A stretch of 64,000 bases of DNA, taken from the NCBI RefSeq assembly GCF_024172085.1, contig NZ_JAMZDZ010000001.1:1736001-1800000 (forward strand), written 5' to 3'. Position 1 is the first letter of the stretch. Every line of letters begins with the position of its first letter. Under the pieces are notes generated by a model. The model was not told the origin of the DNA and ran no database searches. It was given only the letters and a program-made list of their open reading frames with translations. The DNA is from Hamadaea flava (GTDB lineage: Bacteria > Actinomycetota > Actinomycetes > Mycobacteriales > Micromonosporaceae). Of this stretch, positions 34,737 to 43,937 are shown piece after piece. Made by a program: the position numbers and the translations under genes.

Positions 34737-35749
34737 CATGGAGCGGACCTGTGGCTGACGGCATCGCACGGCTCGACCCGCTGGACCGGCGCATCGTCGC
34801 CGCCCTTCAGTCGAACGGCCGGGCAAGCTGGACCGAGATCTCCGAACTGTGCGAGACCTCGGTCGCCACGGCCGCCCGGCGTGGGCAGCAGTTGCTGCGC
34901 GACGGCATCGTCCGGGTCGCCGTCGTCCCCGACATCAACCATGCGGGCGCGGCCGACCTGTACGACCTGCGCCTCGGCTGCCGCCCAGGCAGCCAGGTCA
35001 AGGTGTGCCTGGAACTGGCCAAGCATCCGGCGATCCGATTCGTCGCGCTGGTGAGCGGGGCGGACGACATCTTCTGCGAACTCAACGTCCGCAAGGATCA
35101 GACGCTGCAGGACATGATCAACGAGATCCAGGTCATCGACGGCGTGCAGCGCTGCCGGACCGATCTCAACCTGCACACCTACAAGGTCGCCGCCGACTGG
35201 AGCCGGCAGCTGCTGTCGGCCGACGCGGAAGTCGTCGTCCCGGAGCTGCACGAGTGCGACCCGAGCCACTTCGACCCGGTGGACCACCAGATCATCGAGG
35301 TGATGCGGGAGGACGGCCGGGCCAGCTTCTCCACCGTGGCCGAGGCGATCGGGGTCAACGAGAGCACCGTGCGCCGCCGGTTCGAGACGTTGCAAGGCCG
35401 CGGCTGCATCCTCGTCACGACCCTGGTGCCGGCTCCCGCGCTCGGGTTCGAATCGGAACTGCTGTTCAACATCACCGTGGAGCCGCCGTCGCTCGACGCG
35501 GTGGCCCGGAAACTGAGCACCTACCGGGGCGTACGCTTCGTCGCCGCGATGCTCAGCGAGAACACCCTGATGTGCGAGGTCATCCTGCCGACGACCAAGG
35601 ACATCTTCGATTTCACGACCAACACGCTGGGCCACCTGGAGGGCGTACGCGGCTGGACGGCCAACATGGTCCTGCTGACCTTCCGCCGAGGCTTCGTCGA
35701 GACCCCGTGGTGGCCGCGCAGCGTCGTCACATTGTCGCGGCAGAAATAG
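34733..35749 (+). CDS. Double-length Lrp/AsnC family regulator
   Basis: 338-residue regulator containing two Lrp/AsnC units in tandem: a helix-turn-helix at about residues 15-60 (LDPLDRRIVAALQSNGRASWTEIS...) plus a RAM-like domain, and a second helix-turn-helix at about 181-230 (FDPVDHQIIEVMREDGRASFSTVAEAIGVNESTVRRRFE) plus a second RAM-like domain. Ordinary Lrp is half this size. It closes the peptide operon and probably senses an amino acid or peptide to control it; the phased repeats at 27885-27930 are candidate sites. Confidence 0.88.
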   Translation: MTWSGPVADGIARLDPLDRRIVAALQSNGRASWTEISELCETSVATAARRGQQLLRDGIVRVAVVPDINHAGAADLYDLRLGCRPGSQVKVCLELAKHPAIRFVALVSGADDIFCELNVRKDQTLQDMINEIQVIDGVQRCRTDLNLHTYKVAADWSRQLLSADAEVVVPELHECDPSHFDPVDHQIIEVMREDGRASFSTVAEAIGVNESTVRRRFETLQGRGCILVTTLVPAPALGFESELLFNITVEPPSLDAVARKLSTYRGVRFVAAMLSENTLMCEVILPTTKDIFDFTTNTLGHLEGVRGWTANMVLLTFRRGFVETPWWPRSVVTLSRQK

Positions 35750-35767
35750 CCTCGGACGCCGCAAACC

Positions 35768-35786
35768 CCTGCCGCGCGGTGGCAGG
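35768..35786 (+). terminator. Short hairpin after the peptide operon
   Basis: 6-bp stem CCTGCC / GGCAGG with a 7-base loop, 19 bases after the Lrp-type gene; a plausible but modest terminator. Confidence 0.5.
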
Positions 35787-35856
35787 CATCGGATAATCGG
35801 AAGGGATACGCCGGGCGCCCGGGGCCGCCCGCACCGGACGACGAGAACGGATCCTG

Positions 35857-37335
35857 ATGTCTTCTTCCGCGCAGCAAACCGGTCAGGCGAACATCGGCGT
35901 GGTCGGACTGGCCGTCATGGGGTCGAACCTCGCCCGCAACCTCGCCTCGCGAGAGGGCAACACGGTCGCGGTCTACAACCGTACCTACGCCCGCACCGAG
36001 GAGTTGCTGCGAGAGCATGGCGACGCCGGTTTCCTCGCGGCGGAGACGGTCGACGACTTCGTCGCCTCGCTGGCCAAACCGCGTACGGCGATCATCATGG
36101 TGCAGGCCGGCGCCGGGACCGACGCCGTGATCGAGCAGCTCGCCGCGCGGTTCGAGCCGGGCGACATCATCGTGGACGGCGGCAACGCCAACTTCCACGA
36201 CACCATCCGGCGTGAACGGGACCTGCGTGAGCTGGGGCTCAACTTCGTCGGCACCGGCATCTCCGGCGGCGAGGAGGGCGCCCTGCACGGGCCGTCGATC
36301 ATGCCGGGCGGGTCGGTCGAGGCGTGGGAGACGCTCGGCCCGATCCTGAAGAGCATCGCCGCGGTGGCCGAAGGCGAGCCGTGTGTGACCCATATCGGCA
36401 CCGACGGCGCCGGTCATTTCGTCAAGATGGTGCACAACGGCATCGAGTACGCCGACATGCAGCTCATCGCCGAGGCGTACGACCTGCTGCGGCGGGTGGG
36501 CGGGTTCTCCGTCGAGCAGCTCGTCACGATCTTCCAGCAGTGGAACTCCGGCGACCTGGAGTCGTACCTGATCGAGATCACCGCCGAGGTGCTCGGCAAG
36601 ACCGATCAGAAGACCGGCAAGCCGCTGGTCGACGTGATCCTCGACCAGGCCGGCTCCAAGGGCACCGGGGTCTGGACCGTGCAGAACGCGGTCGGCCTGG
36701 GCATCCCGGTCTCCGGCATCGGCGAGGCGGTCTTCGCCCGGGCGGTCTCCTCCAAACCGGAGCAGCGTGCGGCGGTCCGCTCGACCGTCCACAGCGCCAC
36801 GTTCGGGCCGAGGCCGACCGAGCAGGCGATGCCGGATTCGTTCGTCGACGACGTACGCGCGGCGCTGTACGCGTCGAAGGTGATCGCGTACGCCCAGGGC
36901 TTCGACCTCATCGTGGCCGGGGCGAAGGAGTTCGGCTGGGACATCGACCTCGGTGCGCTCGCCAAGATCTGGCGGGCGGGCTGCATCATCCGGGCCCGGT
37001 TCCTCAACCGCATCGTCGACGCGTACGCCCACCAGCCGGACCTGCCGACGTTGCTGGTCGATCCGTACTTCGCCGAGGCGGTCGCCCAGGGCGAGGCCGC
37101 CTGGCGGCGGATCGTGGGCATCGCGGCGGCGTCGGCCGTCCCCGCGCCCGGTTTCTCCTCGGCGTTGGCGTACTTCGACTCGCTCGCCTCCGACCGGCTG
37201 CCGGCGGCTCTCATCCAGGGCCAGCGCGACTTCTTCGGCGCGCACACGTACAAGCGGGTCGACCAGGACGGGACCTTCCACACCCGGTGGTCGGAGGACG
37301 GGCAGGAGGTCGAGGTCGCACCCTCGACCCACTGA
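35857..37335 (+). CDS. gnd: 6-phosphogluconate dehydrogenase (decarboxylating)
   Basis: 492-residue enzyme of the pentose phosphate pathway: oxidises and decarboxylates 6-phosphogluconate to ribulose 5-phosphate with NADP+. Rossmann motif GLAVMGSNLARNLA at the N-terminus, then GTGISGGEEGALHGPSIMPGG and HFVKMVHNGIEYADMQLIAEAYDLL, the diagnostic catalytic segments. Length matches the long dimeric form. Monocistronic; the next gene starts 70 bases downstream. Confidence 0.97.
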   Translation: MSSSAQQTGQANIGVVGLAVMGSNLARNLASREGNTVAVYNRTYARTEELLREHGDAGFLAAETVDDFVASLAKPRTAIIMVQAGAGTDAVIEQLAARFEPGDIIVDGGNANFHDTIRRERDLRELGLNFVGTGISGGEEGALHGPSIMPGGSVEAWETLGPILKSIAAVAEGEPCVTHIGTDGAGHFVKMVHNGIEYADMQLIAEAYDLLRRVGGFSVEQLVTIFQQWNSGDLESYLIEITAEVLGKTDQKTGKPLVDVILDQAGSKGTGVWTVQNAVGLGIPVSGIGEAVFARAVSSKPEQRAAVRSTVHSATFGPRPTEQAMPDSFVDDVRAALYASKVIAYAQGFDLIVAGAKEFGWDIDLGALAKIWRAGCIIRARFLNRIVDAYAHQPDLPTLLVDPYFAEAVAQGEAAWRRIVGIAAASAVPAPGFSSALAYFDSLASDRLPAALIQGQRDFFGAHTYKRVDQDGTFHTRWSEDGQEVEVAPSTH

Positions 37336-37405
37336 CCGGCGTATCTCAATTCCTCGGCGAGGCCGTGCTGAACGGGGAAAGAGTCGCATCGGGCAGACTG
37401 GCGGC

Positions 37406-39889
37406 ATGGTGCCCGACGTCGACCTGCCCGTACGTGCCGCGCTGCCGGAACTGCTCGCCGCGCTGAGCGGGGCCGGCACCGCCGTCCTCGTCGCGCCGCC
37501 GGGCTCCGGCAAGACCACGCTGGTCCCGCTCGCGCTCGCCGAGGAGGTCGACGGCCGCGTGATCGTCGCGGAGCCCCGGCGCATCGCCGCCCGCGCGGCC
37601 GCGTCCCGGATGGCTCAGCTGACGGGTACGCGAGTCGGCGAGCTGGTCGGCTACACGGTTCGGGGCGACAGCCGGACCAGCGCCGCCACCAAGGTGGAAG
37701 TCGTCACGACGGGCGTCCTGGTCCAGCGGCTGCACCGCGATCCGGAGCTGTCTGGCGTCGCGGCGGTCGTCCTCGACGAATGCCACGAGCGCCATCTCGA
37801 CACCGACCTCGCCCTCGCCTTCACCCTCGACTCCCGTACGCACCTGCGTCCGGACCTGATGCTGCTCGCCACCTCGGCGACCGCCGAGGCGGAGCGGCTC
37901 GCGGCGGCGATGGGCGCCGGCACCCAGATCGTCAGCGCGGCCGGGATCACCCATCCAGTCGAGGTGTTCTGGACCCCGCCCACCGGCCCGGTCGACGCGC
38001 CCTACGGGCTGCGGGTCGACCCTCGGCTGCTTGATCATGTCGCGGCCGTCATCCGGCGCGCCCTGGCGGACGGATCCGGCGACATCCTCACTTTCCTGCC
38101 GGGGGCGGCGGAGATCGGCGGGGTCGCCCACCGGCTCGGCGGTCTGCGTGAGGTCGACGTCGTGACCCTGCACGGCCGACAGGACTCCTCGAAGCAAGAC
38201 GACGCGCTGCGCCCCGGCGTACGCCGACGGGTCGTGCTCGCCACTGCCGTCGCGGAGAGCAGCCTCACCGTCCCGGGTGTCCGCATCGTCGTCGACGCTG
38301 GACTGGCGCGGGTACCGCGTACCGACCATGGCCGTGGTCTCGGTGCGCTCGTGACCGTGCGGGCTTCGCGGGCCGCCGCCACCCAGCGGGCCGGCCGGGC
38401 GGGCCGGGAAGCGCCGGGGCGGGTCTACCGATGCTGGTCCGAGCATGACCATGCGCGGCTCCCGGCGCAGGCCGACCCGGAGATCGCGGGCGCTGACCTG
38501 ACTGCCTTCGTGCTGCATCTGGCCTGCTGGGGCCGGACCGACGGAGCCGGGCTCGCCCTGCTCGATCAGCCGCCCGCGGCCGCCGCGCAGGTGGCCAGAG
38601 AAACCCTGACCGCGATCGGCGCGCTCGACGACGCCGGCCGGGTCACCGTGCGGGGCCGTGACATCGCCGACGTCGGCGCGCATCCGCGGCTGGCCCGGGC
38701 CCTGCTCGACGGGTCCAAGATCGTCGGCAGCACGGTCGCCTCGGAAGTGGTCGCGATGCTCTCGGCCGACGTGCGGACGACCACCGATGACCTGCCGGCG
38801 GCGCTGCGGCGGTTGCGCGGCAACGCTGAACCGGGGGCCACCGCCGCGTGGCGGACTGAAGCTCGCCGGCTGGCCGGCGGCATCGCCCCCCATCGGCCGG
38901 CCGGCAGCTCGTCGGCAGATCTGGCCGCCGCGCTGCTCGTCGGGCTCGCCTTTCCCGAGCGGATCGGACGGGTACGCAAAGCGGGCGGGCGGGTCTACCT
39001 GATGACCGGCGGCACCGCCGCGGAACTGGCCGCCGAGACGTCGCTCAGCGGCATGGAATGGCTGGCCATCGCCGATGCGGACCGCCAGCCCGGCAACGCC
39101 GCCGCCCGGATCCGGCTCGCCGCCCCGATCGACGCCGAGACGGCGAAGCTCGCCGCCGAATCGCTGTACGCCGACGGCGGCGAGGTGACCTGGACCGGCG
39201 GGGACGTGCTCGCCCGGCACCGCACCCGGCTGGGCGCGATCGTGCTCACCGAACGGCCGCTCACCAAACCCGATCCGCAGCAGGTCGCCGCGGCACTCGG
39301 CGAAGGGCTACGCCGCCAAGGACTCAAACTGCTGCGCTGGACTCCCGAAGCGACCGGCGTACGCGAACGCCTCGCCTTCCTGCACCACACGCTCGGCGAA
39401 CCGTGGCCGGCCGTGGACGACGCCGCTCTCCTCGCCGACCTGGGCTGGCTAGGTCCGGCGCTCGTCAACGCGCGCAACCGCGCCGACTTGGCGCGGATCG
39501 ACGTTGCCACGGCACTGCGCCGATTGTTGCCGTGGGCGCAGGCCGCCCAGTTCGACGAGTACGCACCCGACCGCATCGAGGTCCCGAGCGGTTCGCAGAT
39601 TCAGGTCGACTACACCGACCCCACCGCGCCGTTCCTCGCCGTGAAGGTTCAGGAGATGTTCGGCACGGCCCAGGCACCTACCCTCGCTGGCGGACGGGTT
39701 CCGCTCGTGCTGCACCTGCTGTCGCCGGCACGCCGCCCAGCGGCGGTCACCGCGGACCTCGAATCGTTCTGGCAGAACGGCTACCTGTCCGTACGCTCCG
39801 AGCTGCGCGGCCGATACCCGAACCATCCCTGGCCGGACAATCCCCTCAAGGCCAAGCCGTCGGGGCGTACGAAACCTAGTAAGCGTTGA
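37406..39889 (+). CDS. hrpB: ATP-dependent RNA helicase HrpB
   Basis: 827-residue DEAH/DECH-box helicase. Motif I APPGSGKTT (K36), motif II DECH (D124-H127), motif III TSAT, and motif VI QRAGRAGR are present, followed by the helicase-associated domain and the HrpB C-terminal domain (about residues 690-815). Start ATG at 37406. Role in RNA metabolism; exact function in bacteria is poorly known. Confidence 0.95.
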   Translation: MVPDVDLPVRAALPELLAALSGAGTAVLVAPPGSGKTTLVPLALAEEVDGRVIVAEPRRIAARAAASRMAQLTGTRVGELVGYTVRGDSRTSAATKVEVVTTGVLVQRLHRDPELSGVAAVVLDECHERHLDTDLALAFTLDSRTHLRPDLMLLATSATAEAERLAAAMGAGTQIVSAAGITHPVEVFWTPPTGPVDAPYGLRVDPRLLDHVAAVIRRALADGSGDILTFLPGAAEIGGVAHRLGGLREVDVVTLHGRQDSSKQDDALRPGVRRRVVLATAVAESSLTVPGVRIVVDAGLARVPRTDHGRGLGALVTVRASRAAATQRAGRAGREAPGRVYRCWSEHDHARLPAQADPEIAGADLTAFVLHLACWGRTDGAGLALLDQPPAAAAQVARETLTAIGALDDAGRVTVRGRDIADVGAHPRLARALLDGSKIVGSTVASEVVAMLSADVRTTTDDLPAALRRLRGNAEPGATAAWRTEARRLAGGIAPHRPAGSSSADLAAALLVGLAFPERIGRVRKAGGRVYLMTGGTAAELAAETSLSGMEWLAIADADRQPGNAAARIRLAAPIDAETAKLAAESLYADGGEVTWTGGDVLARHRTRLGAIVLTERPLTKPDPQQVAAALGEGLRRQGLKLLRWTPEATGVRERLAFLHHTLGEPWPAVDDAALLADLGWLGPALVNARNRADLARIDVATALRRLLPWAQAAQFDEYAPDRIEVPSGSQIQVDYTDPTAPFLAVKVQEMFGTAQAPTLAGGRVPLVLHLLSPARRPAAVTADLESFWQNGYLSVRSELRGRYPNHPWPDNPLKAKPSGRTKPSKR

Positions 39890-39935
39890 GGCGGGTGACG
39901 AACCCGCCGAGCTGCGGCACCCCGCCGGCCATGGG

Positions 39936-40440
39936 CTACGCCGTTGACCTTCTGAGTTCGCTCAGCCACTCGATGCCGATCCGGCGGCCGTCGGGGAATT
40001 GGTCGTCGCGATCCCAGCGCCACGTCGTGACCATCGCCAGCACCAGGGTCCGGCACTCTCGGAGCAGATGATGGTCGACGCCCGGGTAGTGGTCGGCGAC
40101 CTCGACCGGCGCGTGGGCCAAGTCGAACTCGATCGGTCCCCGACAGCACGTCTCGAAGTCGATGAAGAGCAGGCCGGCCTGGGTCGAGAGCAGGTTGCCC
40201 GGATGAGGTTCGCCGTGCAGGAGCTGTTCGGGCCGGCCGCTCTGGCTGAGCGACGTCGACCTCAAGTCGGGCGGACTGATCCGTCGTCGGGGCCACCCGG
40301 GCCAGGACGTCGCACGGTCGCAGGCGCACCGCGAGCTTGTTCGAGTTATGGAGTACGACGGCGTCGTGGGCGGCCAGGCCGAGCGACGAGGCGGTCGACA
40401 CGGCTGCCCTGATCGCGCGTTGGGTCTCGTCCGCATGCAT
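39936..40440 (-). pseudogene. Aminoglycoside phosphotransferase family remnant (deleted and frameshifted)
   Basis: The N-lobe start MHADETQRAIRAAVSTASSLGL...NKLAVRLRPCDVLARVAP is read in one frame from 40440. The catalytic part EQLLHGEPHPGNLL...LLFIDFETCCRGPIEFDLAH, down to the stop at 39936, is in another. The two meet near 40240-40260, and roughly 100 residues expected between N-lobe and catalytic loop are missing. A deletion with frameshift is the simplest reading. The gene starts nine bases after the HAD gene and was probably its operon partner. Confidence 0.75.
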
Positions 40441-40449
40441 CGGGGCACC

Positions 40450-41097
40450 TTAACCAGACGTTCGGCCAAGGACGATCTCCTTCACTTCCACAAGGGTATT
40501 GATTCGATAGCTGGCCTGCGAGAAGTCGCTCCCCTTCGTGAAGTCGTTGTGGACGATGGCACAGTCGATACCGGCCGCCACGGCCGAATTCAGGCCTCTG
40601 GCCGAGTCCTCCACCACCAGCGTCTCCTCTTTGGCCGCTCCGAAGCGCTTCAAGCCGGTCAAGTACGGTTCCGGGTGCGGCTTCGCGAGCTGGTAGTCCT
40701 CGCGCACAAGGACGAAGTCCATGAATTTGCGAATGTGCCGCTTCTCGTGAATGAGATCGAAATCCAGCCGCTTCGCCGTCGTCACGATGGCCATGCGGAC
40801 GTGCCGGGACAGCTCGGCGAGAGCCTCGACGACGCCCGCGATCTCAATGGCTTCCGTGCGCAGATATTCCTGGTAGTAGTCATTTCGAGCCGTACGCTGC
40901 CGGTCGATGGTCGCCTCGTCGACACCCGCCGCCCTGGCGTGTGCCCACGTCCCCAGTCCCTGGTTCATGTCCCGCAGGTATTGACCTCTACCCAAGGTCA
41001 CGCCGACGTCGGCCAGGGCTCGTTCGCCGGCTTTGTAGTACCAGAACTCAGTGTCCACCAGGACCCCGTCATGATCGAAGAGTATGTACTTCTTCAT
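40450..41097 (-). CDS. HAD-superfamily phosphatase
   Basis: 215-residue HAD hydrolase. Motif I DHDGVLVDTE (D8, D10), motif II VTTA (Thr), motif III Lys in AKPHPEPY, and motif IV VEDSARGLNSAVAAG are intact. The phosphoglycolate phosphatase/beta-phosphoglucomutase group fits by motif pattern, substrate unknown. The codon choice is somewhat less GC-biased than its neighbours. First gene of a minus-strand pair with the broken phosphotransferase. Confidence 0.9.
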   Translation of the reverse strand: MKKYILFDHDGVLVDTEFWYYKAGERALADVGVTLGRGQYLRDMNQGLGTWAHARAAGVDEATIDRQRTARNDYYQEYLRTEAIEIAGVVEALAELSRHVRMAIVTTAKRLDFDLIHEKRHIRKFMDFVLVREDYQLAKPHPEPYLTGLKRFGAAKEETLVVEDSARGLNSAVAAGIDCAIVHNDFTKGSDFSQASYRINTLVEVKEIVLGRTSG

Positions 41098-41331
41098 CCT
41101 CTTGATCCTCTCCGGCGGCGCAAGATCGAAACTCGCGCGCCCATTGTTCCTCGGCGACGCCGTGCGTCACGAGGCAGGTCTGGTCGCGGACTATGACCGC
41201 CGACGGTGATGCCGCACTCACACGGCTGCTTCACGGCCTCGTGGCCGCTCTGCTCACGTGGCTGAGGGACCACCCGGAGGGGGCCCAGTTGGGCCGCGGT
41301 AAACCCGGTGACGATGGCCCGACTCCGGCGT

Positions 41332-41475
41332 TAGAATCTTGAACCATGTTCAGCCTGCGCAGGGAATAGCTGTCGAGTCCGACGCGCAGGTGGAGTCTGC
41401 CCTTTTCCGGGCCATTTCTGACGGTGCCGCGCGTCCAGCGATCCCTTTGCCCGGTACTTCTGGACAGGACTCATC
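41332..41475 (+). promoter_or_regulatory. Possible leader-peptide attenuator of the MFS exporter
   Basis: A -10 box TAGAAT (41332-41337) lies 8 bases before the ATG of a 7-codon frame (41346-41369), so transcription would start at or next to that ATG. Between this frame and the exporter gene two hairpins compete: GACGCGC (41381-41387) with GCGCGTC (41429-41435), and GTCCAG (41433-41438) with CTGGAC (41460-41465). The second abuts the exporter ribosome-binding site AGGA (41466-41469). This is the layout of translational attenuation used by ribosome-targeting-antibiotic resistance genes; the function is inference. The remaining stretch 41098-41331 shows no gene I can support. Confidence 0.45.
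41346..41369 (+). CDS. Putative leader peptide MFSLRRE
   Basis: A 7-codon frame with the ATG immediately downstream of a TAGAAT -10 box, hence leaderless if used. The Arg-Arg-containing end recalls stalling leader peptides such as those with RLR motifs, but the match is loose. It ends 106 bases before the exporter start. Confidence 0.35.
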   Translation: MFSLRRE

Positions 41476-42720
41476 ATGGACACCCTCATCCCGGCGGAAC
41501 CCACCGCCGCTGCCCCCGTGCGTGGCCTGTGGCGCCGGCCCGACTTCCGGCTCCTGATCGGCGGTCGGCTCGTCTCCCAGGTGGGCGACCAGCTCCAGTT
41601 CCTCGCCCTGCCGTTGGTCGTCGTGGCGCTGACCGGCTCGGCGACCCAAGCCGGTCTGGTGCTCGGCGCGCAGACCATCACCTATCTCGTCTTCGGCCTG
41701 GTCGCGGGAGCGCTGGCCGACCGCTGGAACCGCAAGGCCACGATGATCTGGTGCGATCTCGGACGCGGCCTGCTGACCGCGACGATCCCGATCGCCGCGG
41801 CCGCCGACGCGTTGACCCTGCCCCAGTTGTACGCGGTCGCGATCCTCAACGGCCTGCTCGGCACGCTGTTCGGGGCGGCCAACAGCTCGGCGCTGCCGAA
41901 CATCGTCGGCCCGGCTGAGCTGCCCGGCGCACTGGGTGCGGTCGGTGCCCTAGCCAATCTGGTCCGTATCGGGGGCGCCTCCGTCGCCGGTGCCGCGTAC
42001 GCGTTGGGGCGGATGGTCCCGTTCGGCGTCAACGCCGTGTCGTTCCTGGTGTCGGCGGTGGCGTTGCGATCGATCCGGAGCGGCTTCCAGCAGGCGAATC
42101 CGACCGCGTCGGCATCACCACGGCAGCTGCTCGCCGACATCCGCGACGGCCTGGGCTGGCTGTGGCGACGGCGGGTCATCCGTACGCTGGCCCTGCTCGA
42201 CGCCGGGGACAGCCTGCGGTTCGGTGCCGGGTATCTACTCATCGTGATGCTGGCCCAGCGCCTGCACGCGAACCCGGCCCAGGTCGGCCTGGTGTTCACC
42301 GGCGCTGGAGTGGGCGCGTTCGCCGGCAGTCTGCTCGCCGGTCGGCTGGCCCGGCGGTTCCCGCTCGGCAAGCTGTCGATCGCCATGCTGTGGATCGAGG
42401 CGCTCGCCTTCCCGTTCTACGCCCTGGTGCCCACCTGGTGGCTGCTGCTGGCCGTCGCGTTCGCCGAATCGGTGGTCACGCCGGTCTACACGGTCGCCTT
42501 GGACTCCTATCGGCTCCGGGTCACCCCGGACGACCTGCGCGGCCGCGTGACCAGCGCCGTCGACACCCTCACCACCGGGGCCGGCGCAGTCGGCACGATG
42601 GCCGCCGGAGCCTCGATCGCCTTGATCGGCGCCCCGGCGTTGACCTACGCGTTGGCTGGATGGCTTGCCCTGCTGGCCTTGGCGGCGACACTGAGCCGCA
42701 CCGTACGCGCCGCACGGTAG
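41476..42720 (+). CDS. MFS transporter (drug-exporter type)
   Basis: 414-residue major facilitator with about 12 transmembrane helices, of the MFS_3 (macrolide-exporter-like) group. The opening FRLLIGGRLVSQVGDQLQFLALPLVVVALTGSATQAGLVLG and motif A-like loop GALADRWNRKATMIW are typical. ATG at 41476 with AGGA six bases upstream. Proton-driven efflux of an unknown compound; the leader arrangement upstream suggests an antibiotic. Confidence 0.88.
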   Translation: MDTLIPAEPTAAAPVRGLWRRPDFRLLIGGRLVSQVGDQLQFLALPLVVVALTGSATQAGLVLGAQTITYLVFGLVAGALADRWNRKATMIWCDLGRGLLTATIPIAAAADALTLPQLYAVAILNGLLGTLFGAANSSALPNIVGPAELPGALGAVGALANLVRIGGASVAGAAYALGRMVPFGVNAVSFLVSAVALRSIRSGFQQANPTASASPRQLLADIRDGLGWLWRRRVIRTLALLDAGDSLRFGAGYLLIVMLAQRLHANPAQVGLVFTGAGVGAFAGSLLAGRLARRFPLGKLSIAMLWIEALAFPFYALVPTWWLLLAVAFAESVVTPVYTVALDSYRLRVTPDDLRGRVTSAVDTLTTGAGAVGTMAAGASIALIGAPALTYALAGWLALLALAATLSRTVRAAR

Positions 42721-42725
42721 GCCCG

Positions 42726-42759
42726 CTTCCGGGTGGCGGCCCACGCCGTCACCCGGAAG
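42726..42759. terminator. Bidirectional hairpin terminator
   Basis: Perfect 10-bp stem CTTCCGGGTG / CACCCGGAAG with a 14-base loop, between the convergent MFS and LLM oxidoreductase genes. Confidence 0.75.
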
Positions 42760-42773
42760 ATCGTCCGCACCGC

Positions 42774-43760
42774 TCAGGCGTTGGCGGGCTGCATCGCCTC
42801 GGCCAGCAGGGCGACCGAGCGCAGCCGTGCCTCGCCGGTGGCGTGGTGGGCGACGATCAGCTCGTCGGCACCTGACTGCTTCACGAAACCTTCGAGGTAC
42901 TCGCGAACCTCGGCGGGGGTGCCGAGGGCGGAGTACTTCAGCATCTGGTCGACGTGCGCGCCCGCGCCCTGCGCCAGGAGCTGGTCGGCCTGCTCATCGG
43001 TGAAGCTCTGCCCGCGCCCGAACAGACCCGTGGCGAACGTCCGGCGCGTGGCCTGGAACTGCTCGCGGGCCGCGGCGGCGGTGTCCGCGGCCACGACGTT
43101 GACGCCGGCGATCACGTAGGGCCGGTCCAGCTGCTCGGACGGCCGGAAATCCCGCCGGTACGCGGCGACGGCCGCCTCCAGCGCCTGTGGTGCGAAGTGC
43201 GAGGCGAACGCGTACGGCAGGCCGAGCGCGGCGGCCAGGGTCGCGCCGAACAGCGACGAGCCCAGGATGTACAGCGGGACCTCGGAACCCTTGCCCGGCA
43301 CCGCGTCCACGCCCGGGATGCGCGACCGCCCAGCGAGGTACGCCTGCAGTTCCTGCACGTCCTGCGGGAACGCCTCGGCCGACTGCGCGTCGCGGCGCAG
43401 GGCGCGCATGGTGTTCTGGTCCGAGCCGGGAGCACGGCCCAGGCCGAGGTCGATTCGCCCCGGATACATCGCGTCGAGAGTGCCGAACTGCTCGGCGATG
43501 GTCAGCGGCGTGTGGTTGGGCAGCATCACCCCGCCCGCGCCGAGCCGGATCTTGCGGGTGGCCGTGCCGATGTGCGCGATCAGCACAGCGGGCGCCGAGG
43601 AGGCGATCGTCGGCATGTTGTGGTGCTCGGCGTACCAGACGCGCGCGTAGCCGTGCTCCTCGGCGGTGCGCGCGAGGTCGACGCTGGCCGCGATGCTCTC
43701 GCGCGCGGTCTCGCCGGGGCCGATGCGGGCTAGGTCGAGGATGGACAGCGGAGTGGGCAT
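42774..43760 (-). CDS. LLM-class flavin-dependent oxidoreductase
   Basis: 328-residue luciferase-like monooxygenase-fold protein (MsnO8/YhbW type) using FMN or F420. The family opening [39 protein letters not shown] and [13 protein letters not shown] are all recognisable. ATG at 43760 with AGAAGGA upstream. Diverges from a TetR gene, with two related palindromes between them. Confidence 0.92.
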   Translation of the reverse strand: MPTPLSILDLARIGPGETARESIAASVDLARTAEEHGYARVWYAEHHNMPTIASSAPAVLIAHIGTATRKIRLGAGGVMLPNHTPLTIAEQFGTLDAMYPGRIDLGLGRAPGSDQNTMRALRRDAQSAEAFPQDVQELQAYLAGRSRIPGVDAVPGKGSEVPLYILGSSLFGATLAAALGLPYAFASHFAPQALEAAVAAYRRDFRPSEQLDRPYVIAGVNVVAADTAAAAREQFQATRRTFATGLFGRGQSFTDEQADQLLAQGAGAHVDQMLKYSALGTPAEVREYLEGFVKQSGADELIVAHHATGEARLRSVALLAEAMQPANA

Positions 43761-43867
43761 GCGACGTCCTTCTGGCTCGAGCGAGCACCGCCGTGCGATG
43801 CCGGATCGGGCCGACGTGACCACGCTCGGTCCCGGCGGCCGGACCTGGTCGGCCCGCTCGACGTGAA

Positions 43868-43925
43868 GCGGAACACGTGCTCCGCCTATCTCGACCGTAG
43901 CACTGAACCGGAACGAGTGCTCCGG
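43868..43925. promoter_or_regulatory. Twin TetR operator-like palindromes
   Basis: GCGGAACACGTGCTCCGC at 43868-43885 and CCGGAACGAGTGCTCCGG at 43908-43925 share the frame GGAAC..GTGCTCCG and lie 40 bases apart in the gap between the divergent LLM and TetR genes. The second ends 12 bases before the TetR start. Position and symmetry fit a TetR controlling both genes. Confidence 0.7.
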
Positions 43926-43937
43926 TAGGGTGTGTGT

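Noticed and set aside
41193-41342. A 49-codon frame upstream of the leader-peptide region
   Set aside because: No ribosome-binding site, unremarkable composition, and its end covers the TAGAAT box proposed for the leader transcript; more likely chance.
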